DNA of 38,785 bases, taken from positions 1 to 38,785 of the forward strand of contig PHBH01000058.1 of assembly GCA_002840535.1 (NCBI GenBank), written 5' to 3'. The DNA comes from Deltaproteobacteria bacterium HGW-Deltaproteobacteria-15. GTDB lineage: Bacteria; Desulfobacterota; DSM-4660; Desulfatiglandales; HGW-15. The position numbers and the translations under genes are program-made. This document shows, in pieces, positions 1 through 8,267 of the stretch (position 1 is the first letter of the stretch; each line of letters begins with the position of its first letter). The notes beneath the pieces are model-generated. The model did not search any database. It was not told the DNA's origin and saw only the letters and a program-made list of their open reading frames with translations.

Positions 1-72
1 GATATTCAATGTGGCCGTGGTCTTGCCAACGCCCCCTTTGCCCGATGTCACAACTATGATTCGTCCTTCCAA
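1..72 (-). CDS. minD: Septum site-determining protein MinD (N-terminal fragment)
   Basis: Only the first 24 codons lie in the window; the gene runs off the left edge. Read from a TTG start at 72, the peptide begins LEGRIIVVTSGKGGVGKTT, the deviant Walker A motif (KGGVGKTT) and beta-strand typical of MinD. MinD is a membrane-associated ATPase that recruits MinC and keeps FtsZ rings away from the poles. A GAGGTG Shine-Dalgarno lies about 5 bases before the TTG, which supports this start. The gene follows minC by 39 bases on the same strand. Soj/ParA and other MinD-like ATPases share the motif, but the RIIVVTSGKGGVGKTT opening and the minC neighbour make MinD by far the best reading. Confidence 0.9.
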   Translation of the reverse strand, partial: MEGRIIVVTSGKGGVGKTTATLNI

Positions 73-111
73 GGTGCACCTCTTTACCGTATTTGGACCC
101 CCTACGCCCCT

Positions 112-828
112 TTACCTTACCTGGAGCCATGAAAGGCGCCTGAAAAGGCCGGTCTCCATGTAATTCTCTATTCTGATCGCACCATCTTTGACGTGGGCGA
201 ATTCCGCCTGGCTTTCGCTTGACATGCTGGATAAACCGCCTGCAATCACTCCTGAGATTTGAACCTGTATGGGCCTGAAATCGAGAGCCAGGACGATCGC
301 CTCTTCATGGTCGGGTTGGCCTGCAGCAGCGGTTCCGCAAAGACTGCCCAGAATGAAGATGTCCCCTCCGGCGACTATCTCGCCTCCCGGGTTCACATCT
401 CCGAGCAAAACCAGGTGTCTCCTCGCCGTGATGTTCTGACCGGAGCGCACTCTCCCTGCAAGGATAAGGGCTTCGCTCCGGCGGTTTTGCCAACCCTGAA
501 CCAGGTCCTCCTGCCTGAGGCGTTCTTCCGATCCCGCCCGCTTCCTTACAGGACAGGTGACCGACCTGACAGCGAAGTTCTCCTTGAGAAAGGCTGCAAG
601 AGGGTCGATCAACTCCTTGTGGTCTTCTTCTCCTCCTGGTTCAAGGATCACCCTGGCATTGAACGCCACATGGTTCAGCCTCTCGAAGGCGAGCTTGAGA
701 TCCGCTTGCAGGATTTCAAGTGGCTGGGATGAATCCAAAGAGACGCGGATCCCGTCTCCCACCCCCTTCAGCTTGACAGAGGAGGGGTCTTTCCTTTTTC
801 GCATGACTCCTGTTCGTTCCATTGCCAC
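112..828 (-). CDS. minC: Septum formation inhibitor MinC
   Basis: MinC inhibits FtsZ assembly and is positioned by MinD at the inner membrane. The 238-residue product has the expected two parts. The N-terminal FtsZ-inhibiting domain covers about residues 15-110 (VKLKGVGDGIRVSLD onward). The C-terminal beta-helix, which binds MinD, covers about 125-235 and has regular Gly turns (GRVRSGQNI, LLGDVNPGGEI, GGDIFILGSLCG, VQISGVIA). Length is normal for the family. The longest reading opens with GTG at 828, but in-frame ATGs at 822 and 804 are also possible. The 804 start has an AGGAG very close in front, so the true start is not settled. It is followed by minD and preceded by a LysM protein on the same strand. 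Confidence 0.92.
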   Translation of the reverse strand: MAMERTGVMRKRKDPSSVKLKGVGDGIRVSLDSSQPLEILQADLKLAFERLNHVAFNARVILEPGGEEDHKELIDPLAAFLKENFAVRSVTCPVRKRAGSEERLRQEDLVQGWQNRRSEALILAGRVRSGQNITARRHLVLLGDVNPGGEIVAGGDIFILGSLCGTAAAGQPDHEEAIVLALDFRPIQVQISGVIAGGLSSMSSESQAEFAHVKDGAIRIENYMETGLFRRLSWLQVR

Positions 829-954
829 CAGGGCGTAAAGCTTATTGGTTTTGAAAGGACTATCAGGCGGAGAGCGGTGAAGGCAGGCAGCTCGGCCACT
901 CCAAACGGCTCGGTTGCGGCGCCTGCTGTTCTCCGGTTCCGTGTTTCCAAATCA

Positions 955-1551
955 TCATTTTCCTGGGTCTATAACGAGCTTCTGCCCCGGTTGAATGAAG
1001 CTCTTCGAGAGCTTATTGTCATTGCGCAATTCTTCGGCACTCATTCCATATTTCTTCGCAATGCTGAAAAGCGTCTCTCCTCGACGCACTTCATGAAACC
1101 GCCTTTCGAGCGAGGTCGGCGTTTTCTGAGGAGCAGCCGGTTGGACTTGCGGCTTTGGAGGAACGGGCTGCACTGGTTTTTCCATTTGGTCCGTCATCCT
1201 GCCGGTAGTCATTTCCAAATTTCTGGTCGCCATTTCGAGGCTGATCACGGAAGCCTGAAGTTCCATTATACGGTTTCCGGAGGAGGCAACTTTCTGCTCG
1301 ACGGCTTCGATTCGGGCCAGATCGTTCTCCAGCCCATCCAGCCTGGATTTGACTGCATCCAACTCTTTTGCAGTATCGATGTCTCCCCTCCGGCCACCGA
1401 AGAAAAGAATGAGAAGGATAAACAGGAGGAGTAGACCGGCCGCTTTCAGAATGAGCTGCTTGTTCTGTGAATCGAGCCCGGAGCCTCCGCCGAAGCGGCG
1501 CCCGGCCCTTTCTCCTATTGGCGGCTCCATATCCAGGTCTCGTAACTCCAT
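955..1551 (-). CDS. Membrane-anchored coiled-coil protein with C-terminal LysM domain
   Basis: A 198-residue protein starting at ATG 1551, preceded by AAGGAGAT about 5 bases upstream; a longer reading to 1605 lacks this site. A basic cytoplasmic N-terminus is followed by one transmembrane helix (about residues 35-51, AGLLLLFILLILFFGG). A coiled coil follows (about 58-122), then a Pro/Gln-rich linker, and a LysM module at about 150-195 (HEVRRGETLFSIAKKYGMS ... PGQKLVI). LysM binds GlcNAc-containing glycans such as peptidoglycan, so the domain should sit in the periplasm. It lies 126 bases upstream of minC in the same direction, which suggests a role in the envelope or at division. That role is inferred from position only. 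No family name is recognised beyond LysM. Confidence 0.85.
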   Translation of the reverse strand: MELRDLDMEPPIGERAGRRFGGGSGLDSQNKQLILKAAGLLLLFILLILFFGGRRGDIDTAKELDAVKSRLDGLENDLARIEAVEQKVASSGNRIMELQASVISLEMATRNLEMTTGRMTDQMEKPVQPVPPKPQVQPAAPQKTPTSLERRFHEVRRGETLFSIAKKYGMSAEELRNDNKLSKSFIQPGQKLVIDPGK

Positions 1552-1990
1552 GCGTATCTCCTTTGCGCGGCATTTTGAGAGAGTGTTCGATTCAAGGGTG
1601 ACCACCCCGGGGAGACTGGAAAGAATGAAGAATGTATAACCGGTATGACTTCATGCTTTGCAAGCGGCGCGCCATGAGCCGGTTCAGCCCATATTGACGG
1701 AATCACAAGCTTTATAAGCCTATAGAGCCTGCTGGAATTCCCCATGTGAATGATTTTCCATACATTCGTGCATGGTCAGAGCGTAGGCTTTTTCATGCAC
1801 TTTATTTATGGGGGCATGAAGCTGTTTGCGCAGTTGCTCCCGGAGCTTATCCCGCGCTCTCCCCTCCCCTAGCCCCTTCCGCCAGTGGAGGGGAAGCAAA
1901 TGGCTTCTCAGTACTTTCCTCCCACTTGACGGGGGAGGTCAGGTGAGGGTGGTCGGGTGCAGTATTCAAATGAACTTCTGAGACGCGACA
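1552..1990. other. Intergenic region without recognised gene
   Basis: About 440 bases between the LysM gene start and the end of the sigma-54 regulator gene, both on the minus strand. Short open frames here have no recognisable sequence or ribosome site. The right part contains an imperfect inverted repeat (listed separately); nothing else was recognised. Confidence 0.6.
1860..1953. repeat. Imperfect palindromic CCCTCCCC...GGGGGAGG element
   Basis: Two pyrimidine/purine-rich arms form an imperfect inverted repeat. The left arm is around CCCTCCCCTAGCCCC...CCAGTGGAGGGG and the right arm around CCTCCCACTTGACGGGGGAGG...GTGAGGGTGG. The right arm, reverse complemented, matches the left at most positions. 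Such elements are commonly dispersed between genes in bacterial chromosomes. Only one copy is visible here, so its repetitive nature is inference. Confidence 0.4.
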
Positions 1991-3388
1991 CTAGGTTGGC
2001 TGGGGCTTTTCTTTTTTTCCGAGGTTTTTGAAATCTTCGGGTTTGACGTCGTGCTTTTTGAGAAGGTTGTAAAAATCCGCGCGGTATCTTCCGGCCAGGT
2101 CAGCCGCCTTGCTCACGTTGCCCTTGGTGAACTCAAGAAGGCGGACAAGATATCCCCTCTTAAAATCTTCCACCGCCTCTTTGAGAGGTCTCAGCGGTTC
2201 TGCGGGCAAGTCCTTCCTGGGAAGGATAATATCTTCATTGATGATATCGTGCCGTGTAATAGCCGCTGCATGCTCTATGGTATTCTCCAGCTCCCGCACA
2301 TTTCCAGGCCAGTCATGGAGCATGAGCTTCTGCATCGCCATAGCCGAGATGCCCCTGATATTTTTTTTCATCCTCTTGCTGATCTCCCCGATGAAATGTT
2401 CCGCAAGAGGAGGGATATCCTCCTTTCTTTTCCGTAACGGCGGAAGATCGATCGGCACGACATGAATTCTATAGAAAAGATCCTCCCGGAAAAGACCTCT
2501 TCTTACTTCTGCCTCCAGGTCCTTGTTGGTCGCAACAATCACTCTTACATCCACTTCCACCGCTCTGCCGCTTCCAAGCGGATAGAATTTCCTCTCCTGG
2601 AGGACCCTCAAAAGTTTTGCCTGAATGGAGAGAGGCATATCGCCGATTTCATCCAGAAAGATCGTTCCTTCGTGAGCCTGTGCGAAGAGCCCTCTGTAGG
2701 TCCTGATCGCATTTGTGAAGGCCCCTTTTTCATGGCCAAACAACTCACTCTCGAGGAGGGTTTCAGGGATGGCGGCACAGTTGATAGCCACAAAAGCCTT
2801 GTTTCTCCTCTCGCTGGCATAATGGATGGCCTTTGCTATGATTTCCTTGCCGGTGCCGCTCTCCCCGGAGATGTAGACGGTAGAGTATGTTCCTGCAACG
2901 CGGGAGACCCGCTCCAAGACCCGTCGCATCTTCTCGCTTCGCGCAATGATATTTTTGAAATCGTATCTCTCTTTCAGAGCCCCTTCGAGTCTGCTGACCT
3001 CTGAGACAAGCTTTTGGTTCTCAATTGCCCTCTTAATTTGAAAGAGCAGCTCCTGAGGGTCGAACGGTTTATTGAGATAATTGAAAGCCCCTCTCCTCAT
3101 TGCCTCTACGGCACTCTCGATACTTCCATGGGCAGTGAGAATGATTACAGGCATAGCAGGGTTGATTGAATGCATTTCCTCCATAAGGGAAATCCCATCA
3201 CTTTGTACGAGTTTGAGATCAACGATGGAAAGGTCGAAAACTTCTTTTCTGGCTTGGGCTATTGCTTCCCCTTCATCAAGAGCTGTGGCCACTTCATACC
3301 CTGCCAATTCGAGCCTCAATCTGATTAACTTGAGCAGGTTGCTGTCATCGTCCACCACCAATATCTTTTCCGGAGACAAGGGATTCAT
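1991..3388 (-). CDS. glrR: Sigma-54-dependent response regulator, GlrR-like
   Basis: An NtrC-family activator of 465 residues. The receiver domain spans about residues 8-122, with acidic pocket D13/D14, phospho-acceptor D57, T85 and K107. The AAA+ domain spans about 147-380, with Walker A GESGTGKE at 175-182 and Walker B FLDE ending at E247. A Fis-type helix-turn-helix covers about 405-455. The C-terminus (FYNLLKKHDVKPEDFKN) closely resembles the end of E. coli GlrR, and the gene order kinase-lipoprotein-regulator matches glrK-qseG-glrR. The sigma-54 contact loop reads GAFTNA (222-227) instead of the canonical GAFTGA. Its start overlaps the lipoprotein stop by 4 bases, indicating translational coupling. 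In enterics GlrR responds to envelope stress; its targets here are unknown. Confidence 0.93.
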   Translation of the reverse strand: MNPLSPEKILVVDDDSNLLKLIRLRLELAGYEVATALDEGEAIAQARKEVFDLSIVDLKLVQSDGISLMEEMHSINPAMPVIILTAHGSIESAVEAMRRGAFNYLNKPFDPQELLFQIKRAIENQKLVSEVSRLEGALKERYDFKNIIARSEKMRRVLERVSRVAGTYSTVYISGESGTGKEIIAKAIHYASERRNKAFVAINCAAIPETLLESELFGHEKGAFTNAIRTYRGLFAQAHEGTIFLDEIGDMPLSIQAKLLRVLQERKFYPLGSGRAVEVDVRVIVATNKDLEAEVRRGLFREDLFYRIHVVPIDLPPLRKRKEDIPPLAEHFIGEISKRMKKNIRGISAMAMQKLMLHDWPGNVRELENTIEHAAAITRHDIINEDIILPRKDLPAEPLRPLKEAVEDFKRGYLVRLLEFTKGNVSKAADLAGRYRADFYNLLKKHDVKPEDFKNLGKKEKPQPT

Positions 3389-3933
3389 TTTGAGAGTTCC
3401 TTCTTTTTGGCATCGATTTCCATGTCTATCTGATTCGAGGTGTTAATCGTTTTGATCAATTCCCCGATTTCCTTGTTCAACCTCTGATTCTCCTGCCTGG
3501 ATTCCTTGACGGCTTTGTTCAACTCCTCGACTTCTCCCCTTGATTTTTCATTAGCCTGCAAAACCTCTATCCATATTGCCGCCTGGCCGGCGTAATGACT
3601 TTCAGGAAATTCATTCAATACTCTTCTAAAGACGTCGATGGACTTTTTGTAGTCTCTTTTGACATGTCCGAAATGTACGTGAACAACTCCTATATTGAAA
3701 AGGGCTTCTGCAGGAGGCTGGTGACCGGATAAGGACAAACTCTTCTGGCTTTCCTTCAGAGCTCCCGAGTAATCCCTCTGGCCAAGGAGTTCTTTGGCCG
3801 AAAGGAGACTTTCACGGGCTCTTCTTTCATTTTCTATTTCTCTCAATGCCGCACACCCGGTAAAACCGATCAAAATCACGCCGGCAATAAAAAGAAAAAG
3901 ATACTTCCACGCCCTGTTTCGCTTTCTACCCAA
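3385..3933 (-). CDS. QseG-like lipoprotein of the GlrK/GlrR module
   Basis: A 182-residue lipoprotein. It begins MGRKRNRAWKYLFLFIAG, and a hydrophobic stretch ends in the lipobox GFTGC (Cys about residue 27). The middle (about 35-125) looks like two or three helical-hairpin repeats of TPR type. The C-terminal third is a charged coiled coil rich in Glu, Lys and Gln. In E. coli the gene between glrK and glrR encodes the outer-membrane lipoprotein QseG, which interacts with the kinase. Sequence similarity is modest, so the assignment leans on position, size and lipobox. The 5' end overlaps the kinase gene by 58 bases and the 3' end overlaps glrR by 4 bases. Confidence 0.75.
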   Translation of the reverse strand: MGRKRNRAWKYLFLFIAGVILIGFTGCAALREIENERRARESLLSAKELLGQRDYSGALKESQKSLSLSGHQPPAEALFNIGVVHVHFGHVKRDYKKSIDVFRRVLNEFPESHYAGQAAIWIEVLQANEKSRGEVEELNKAVKESRQENQRLNKEIGELIKTINTSNQIDMEIDAKKKELSK

Positions 3934-5363
3934 ACTCTGCCTCCATGAGCATTGACAATTCGCTTGACAATGGCCAGCCCCAGACCTGTTCCTTTGAGTT
4001 TTCTGTAACTCGTGATCGTCGTCTGCTTGAACTTGTCGAAGATCGCGTTCAAGTCTTGCACCGGTATCCCCGGTCCCGAGTCTGCGACGGAAACCGTTAC
4101 TCCCTCTTCCACGGATCGAGCCGATATCGCAATATGCCCACCCATCGGTGAAAATTTCAGCGCATTCCCGGTCAGGTTTCTAATTACCTGGAGAATCCTC
4201 TCTCTGTCCATTTTGACAAGAGGCAAATCCTGACCTATCTGGACCTCAATGCTCATGTTCTTGGCCATCGCCAGAGGTCTCATTCCTGAAACAGCGATGT
4301 CTATGAGAGGCTGGATATCGGATGTTTCCATGTTGAGAGCCATCATTCCAGCCTCCATTTTCGATAAATCCAGCAGTGAATTGACCAGGTCGATTAACCG
4401 ATTACTTTCCTCGGCCATAATCGTGAGAACCGTTTTCCCTCTTTCTTTGACCTCCTCGCCTATGCCTTCCAGCAGGAGATTAGTTCCCTCCTTGATAGAG
4501 GTAAGAGGGGTGCGCAACTCATGCGCCATCAATGAGAAAAAGTCGGACTTCATCTTATCCGTCTCTTTGAGCTTATTGCACATGAGATCAAAATCCTGTG
4601 ACAGATCTCTAATCTCGGGCGGAGATGAAAAATCCATTTTTCCGTCAAAATCACCCTGTGCAATTTGCCTTGTTTTGTCCCTCATGGAGGAGAGAGGTCT
4701 CGTGATGCTCCTGGTGATTAAAATGGAAATGATGATTCCCGAAAGGAGACAACCTGCCCCCATTGCTACTGCAATTACATTTGCCTTTGCGCCGGCCTCG
4801 CCAAGATGCTTTATTCTATTATAGGTGTCCTGCTCAATTTGCGATTTCAGGTTTCTGAGCTCCCACAGGATCTCATCCACCTTTTCTTTTCTCTCCTCCT
4901 TGTACACCTCTTCAACGGAGTTCCGACTTTCATCTGCAATTTCCTGTTCTTCATTAAAAAGAGAACGGTAGAGGTCATAACAACTTCTTATTCTGGTGAG
5001 CACTTCCATTTTGTTTGCGGTATCTGCGACCGAAATGGCTTCGTCAATCTGATTTGTGAAATCCCTTTCGACTACAAGAAATTGCTTACGCAGTTCGTTG
5101 TCCTTTGTGATGAAATATTTTCTTTCATAGCGGATTTGAGTGAGAAGTGAATCTGTGAGCTTTTTCTCATAATCTCTCATCCGGTTATCAATCTGGAGAA
5201 TCTGGCCGGTCACTCTGTGGAAGAGAGCAAGCTGAGAAATAGCATATGCGCTCACTGCTATCATGGGAATGAAGATGGCTAGATAGCCAAAGACCATTCG
5301 AACAAAGATGGTCGGCCTTATCCGGTACACGTACTTCCAGGCTCCCTTACTCTCGCATGTCAT
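3876..5363 (-). CDS. glrK: Sensor histidine kinase, GlrK-like
   Basis: A 495-residue membrane kinase, first gene of the three-gene module. TM1 lies at about residues 21-45. A largely helical periplasmic sensor follows (about 46-195), then TM2 at about 196-217 and a HAMP linker at about 218-272. The HisKA domain has the phospho-accepting His at 281 (SLMAHELRTPLTSIKEG). The HATPase domain has N box NLTGNALKFSP, G1 DSGPGIP and G2 GTGLGLAIV. The H-box context and the tail resemble E. coli GlrK/QseE. All catalytic motifs are intact. The start at 5363 has no strong Shine-Dalgarno; starts a little downstream are possible. A -24/-12 promoter lies about 137 bases upstream, consistent with autoregulation through the sigma-54 partner. 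Confidence 0.9.
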   Translation of the reverse strand: MTCESKGAWKYVYRIRPTIFVRMVFGYLAIFIPMIAVSAYAISQLALFHRVTGQILQIDNRMRDYEKKLTDSLLTQIRYERKYFITKDNELRKQFLVVERDFTNQIDEAISVADTANKMEVLTRIRSCYDLYRSLFNEEQEIADESRNSVEEVYKEERKEKVDEILWELRNLKSQIEQDTYNRIKHLGEAGAKANVIAVAMGAGCLLSGIIISILITRSITRPLSSMRDKTRQIAQGDFDGKMDFSSPPEIRDLSQDFDLMCNKLKETDKMKSDFFSLMAHELRTPLTSIKEGTNLLLEGIGEEVKERGKTVLTIMAEESNRLIDLVNSLLDLSKMEAGMMALNMETSDIQPLIDIAVSGMRPLAMAKNMSIEVQIGQDLPLVKMDRERILQVIRNLTGNALKFSPMGGHIAISARSVEEGVTVSVADSGPGIPVQDLNAIFDKFKQTTITSYRKLKGTGLGLAIVKRIVNAHGGRVWVESETGRGSIFFFLLPA

Positions 5364-6058
5364 GATCGCGTGGTCGTTGTTACAGGGAATAAATCAAAAG
5401 AAAAGGGCTGAGCTGCTGAAACTCCTGGTCCGCCCGGTGAGGGACGATCACTCAATTCCTGAGACTGCCCCTTGGCTTTGGGCTCGGATAACGCTCGCCG
5501 CAAGGACTATGCCACCACGTTCCTTCCTCAGAAATAGCCTAAAATCATTGACTCTTTGGGCCGGTGGTTCGAAAGGGAAATGGCGACATGCAGGGAAATG
5601 CCTACACAAGAAATTGAAAGAATAGAGGATCGCCTGCCTAAAGCACCGAAAATAAGAGCACTTCATGTGAAGTCATTTCCATACACTTTATCGAGCAAGG
5701 TGTACTGAAAACCATACCCTCCCTTAAATAATGGAATTGCACAATTTTCTGTGCACCGTGCCTTGAATTTTGTGCAACGATGCAGGAAATCCTGGCCCCC
5801 GATGAAAAGAGAAAGCCTTCCATGTGTTGAATACGATCATTTTCAAATGGGAGTTTCGTTCCGCCTTGTCCTTCAAGAACCCCGCCGATCTTGCTTCTGC
5901 GGATGTACGAGACAATCGAACGCGCTGCGTTATTGTACCAGCCGCATCCCTCTGCATCTTCTCCAACCAAATGCGTTCTGCGGGCACGGAAATTGAATAT
6001 TGCGTGCTCAATTTCCATTGCGATGAGTCTCAGGCACCCCTTTCTCTGGAGAGGAATC
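5364..6058. other. Divergent intergenic region with palindromes
   Basis: About 700 bases between the glrK start (minus) and the caspase-like stub (plus). Apart from the sigma-54 promoter it holds two clean dyads. One is a 14-base perfect palindrome ACTTCATGTGAAGT at 5660-5673. The other is TGCACA-N6-TGTGCA at 5738-5755, with a further TGTGCA half-site about 20 bases on. Both are plausible operators for either flank. Open frames in this stretch have no recognisable protein features. Confidence 0.5.
5500..5514 (-). promoter_or_regulatory. Sigma-54 (-24/-12) promoter for the glrK module
   Basis: On the minus strand the sequence reads TGGCATAGTCCTTGC. It has the GG and GC dinucleotides exactly 12 bases apart as in the consensus TGGCAC-N5-TTGC, with one mismatch in the -24 block. 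Transcription would begin near 5488, giving a leader of about 125 bases before the kinase ATG. Its position ahead of a sigma-54 activator operon strengthens the call. Confidence 0.65.
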
Positions 6059-6232
6059 ATGTCAAAACGTGCACTCTGCATCGGCATCGATGATTATCGC
6101 GGCCCCGCCCTTTATTCCCGAATGGACCCCAAGAGTCATAAAGACCCCCCCCCAATATCCGCAGTCCTCAGACCTCTACGGCTCAGCGAGCATGAAAAAG
6201 TGGAAAGTGCTCTTCTGAAGAGAATCTTATGA
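6059..6232 (+). pseudogene. Caspase-like (peptidase C14) N-terminal stub
   Basis: A 57-codon frame with an AGAGGAAT ribosome site. It opens MSKRALCIGIDDYRG, which matches the first beta-strand of bacterial caspase-like proteases (typically ALCIGINDYPG). The rest of a C14 domain, including the His/Cys dyad, is absent. From about residue 20 the sequence is unrelated. A run of nine C at 6145-6153 lies in the frame and could reflect a frameshift, phase variation or a sequencing error. The stop overlaps the start of the patatin-like gene in an ATGA arrangement, so the two are translationally coupled. It is either a decayed protease or a small coupled leader frame. The caspase link rests on about 15 residues. 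Confidence 0.45.
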
Positions 6233-7278
6233 ACGCGAATGGCGAAAAGGAACGACGCATTTTTAGAATCCTGTCGATCGACGGGGGAGGAGTTCGCGGC
6301 ATTATCCCGGCAGCCATACTGCTGGAAGTCGAAAGGGCTATTAGAAGACACAAGAGCGGCGCCGCCGTAAAAATCGGAGAGTGCTTTGACATGATCGCAA
6401 CCACCAGCACAGGCGGCATTCTCACATGCATGCTTCTTTTCCCGGACAAAGACATGCCCGATCGCGCAAGGTTCTCGGCGGCAGACACGTTACGGTTGTA
6501 TATGGAAAATGGAGATGACGTTTTCGAGCGTAGCATCTGGCAGATGCTCGTAAGCTCCGGAGGATTGTCAAACGAGAAGTACTCGGCTTACACGTTGGAA
6601 AGCGTCTTGAGCTACTATTTTAACGACGTCAAGATGAGTGAACTGATTCGTCCATGCCTTATCACAGCCTGCGATACGGAAAAGTACCAACCCTTCTTCT
6701 TTTCTCGTCACGATGCAAGAGAGACACCGGAAAGGGAGTTCCTTGCTCGGGACTCAGCTCAAACGGCCTTCCCAGTGCCCGCCTGCTGTGATGCCGCTCT
6801 TCCCGTGAACCGCGATCGGGATCCAAATGTTGGTCCATTGATAAACGGAGGTGTTCTCGTCAACAATCCCGCAGCGTACGCTTTGGTCAAGGCCTTGGGC
6901 TTGCGCGCGCAGAATCCGGTGCGCTTTTCAGAAATTGTGATTCTTTCTCTCGGTACGGGCCCCAGACGCGAAATCGCCGCTTACGGGCATTGCTGCGAAT
7001 GGGGGCTCGCCGGGTGGGTCGAGCCGCTGGTCCAAATTATTATGGAAGGTGTCTCTCAGACGGTTGATTATCAACTGAAGATGGTATTCGACAGCATCGG
7101 GAAAAAGAACCAATACCTGAGAATAGACGGAACATTCGGGGACTGTGATATTGAAGATTTCGATCCGGCAATGGACAATGCCGACCCGGAGAATATGAAG
7201 CGGCTGGAGAGGTTCGGCAGACGACTGGCCGAGCGCCATAAAGATGCGATACAAACCTTTGTTGAGGCCTACTTCTAG
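6229..7278 (+). CDS. Patatin-like phospholipase family protein, catalytic Asp replaced
   Basis: A 349-residue cytosolic patatin-fold protein. It has the oxyanion-hole glycines (ILSIDGGGVRGIIPA, residues about 15-30). The nucleophile elbow reads IATTSTGGIL instead of the usual GTSTGG (Ser about 61, first Gly replaced by Thr). The second catalytic motif reads INGGVLVNNPA where active enzymes have DGG, so the catalytic Asp is Asn; one base separates the two codons. The region before it (ARDSAQTAFPVPACCDA) also departs from the usual RATSAAPTYFPP. The overall fold seems intact but acyl hydrolase activity is doubtful. It overlaps the caspase-like stub by 4 bases. Patatin effectors occur in bacterial defence systems, but no sensor gene is next to it here. 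Confidence 0.85.
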   Translation: MNANGEKERRIFRILSIDGGGVRGIIPAAILLEVERAIRRHKSGAAVKIGECFDMIATTSTGGILTCMLLFPDKDMPDRARFSAADTLRLYMENGDDVFERSIWQMLVSSGGLSNEKYSAYTLESVLSYYFNDVKMSELIRPCLITACDTEKYQPFFFSRHDARETPEREFLARDSAQTAFPVPACCDAALPVNRDRDPNVGPLINGGVLVNNPAAYALVKALGLRAQNPVRFSEIVILSLGTGPRREIAAYGHCCEWGLAGWVEPLVQIIMEGVSQTVDYQLKMVFDSIGKKNQYLRIDGTFGDCDIEDFDPAMDNADPENMKRLERFGRRLAERHKDAIQTFVEAYF

Positions 7279-7301
7279 CAAGGCGAAAGGGTCTGGTGGC
7301 A

Positions 7302-8267
7302 CTAATCCAAGAGCAAAGGGAGCCACGGCATTGCTTTAGGCGGTGGATCCGTCAGATCCGGAACCCCATCATTATTCCAGTCGCCGGTGTCATAGATTTC
7401 CACGCGGTAGTTGTAATAATCCCGCCATGAGGAGCCCGAATACCCATCATCCAGCTGTATATTTCCCCTGTAGTACCTGCCGCTTCTTTGCAGCGTGAAA
7501 GTGTACGCCGTTATAGTTTCTCCTTCGTCTGGATCTGATAGCGTGAAAGTTTTGAAAGTTATCTGATCCTTGCTCTGGATGGTTACGGTGGCCACTCCCG
7601 AGAATTCGTTTGTCCCCGCAAAATTGGCATGCGAAAGCTGAATATGGGCGGATTGTGCACCGGGGTCATATGTCACTGTGCCTGAGCCACCGGCGAGATA
7701 CCAATCTCCGCTGAAGTTTTGGCTTCCTTGTTTGTTTTGGAATTTACCCGAATAAGACCCTCTGCTGGTGTTCGCTGACCGATTCATGGATCCGGTTACC
7801 GTTGTGGTCAAGTAAACGTTTCCCCTGTTCCAGTCGGGTGTAGCCGTACCAGAAAAGGACACATTTGCGCTCAGGCTTTTTTCCAGGAAGTCGAGCAACC
7901 CATTATTGTTCGAGTCCTGGGTCGACAAGGACAAGGTGAGCGGACCCCATTCCCAAATGCCCTCGTCATCCACATCGATATAGTCGGCACGATATGTTGA
8001 ACTTCCCAGCGTTGAGGGCTTCATTTCCAGTCCAATGTACCAATTCCCCCAATCATCTTCATCATGCGGAGGCTCTCCACTGCTGCCATCATAAGTCGTG
8101 AAGTAAATATACTCGCCCAGGCTCGTGGTGGCTTCCTCCATGGCTACAGAATAGCACCAGGCTTTAAGCTGAGCGGTATTGGATTGAGCATCCGGCGGGT
8201 TCAGTAACATGAGGATGGAGATCAAAAAGAGTGTCTTGAGAAAGAGGTGGCTGTATTTCGCATGCAT
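7302..8267 (-). CDS. Secreted protein with Asp-rich calcium-type loops and PWLPLLLD tail
   Basis: A 321-residue exported protein of unknown function. A signal peptide covers about residues 1-29 (LFLISILMLLNPPDAQS). The mature chain is rich in Ser, Thr, Gly, Tyr and Asp, and looks all-beta with alternating short strands. Two EF-loop-like or TSP3-like calcium motifs are visible: DSNNNGLLDFLE (about 117-128) and DWNNDGVPDLTD (about 300-311). It ends MPWLPLLLD, a tail nearly identical to that of the GH5-like protein at 13769-15208. The ATG at 8267 has AAAGGAGT about 9 bases upstream. The gene converges on the patatin gene with a 23-base gap and no clear terminator. No catalytic motif was recognised. 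Confidence 0.8.
   Translation of the reverse strand: MHAKYSHLFLKTLFLISILMLLNPPDAQSNTAQLKAWCYSVAMEEATTSLGEYIYFTTYDGSSGEPPHDEDDWGNWYIGLEMKPSTLGSSTYRADYIDVDDEGIWEWGPLTLSLSTQDSNNNGLLDFLEKSLSANVSFSGTATPDWNRGNVYLTTTVTGSMNRSANTSRGSYSGKFQNKQGSQNFSGDWYLAGGSGTVTYDPGAQSAHIQLSHANFAGTNEFSGVATVTIQSKDQITFKTFTLSDPDEGETITAYTFTLQRSGRYYRGNIQLDDGYSGSSWRDYYNYRVEIYDTGDWNNDGVPDLTDPPPKAMPWLPLLLD

Noticed and set aside
5638..6087. Minus-strand frame of 149 codons upstream of glrK
   Set aside because: No ribosome site or recognisable domain. Sequence is Cys/Arg/His-scattered as in non-coding frames, and it overlaps the caspase-like start and the palindromes.
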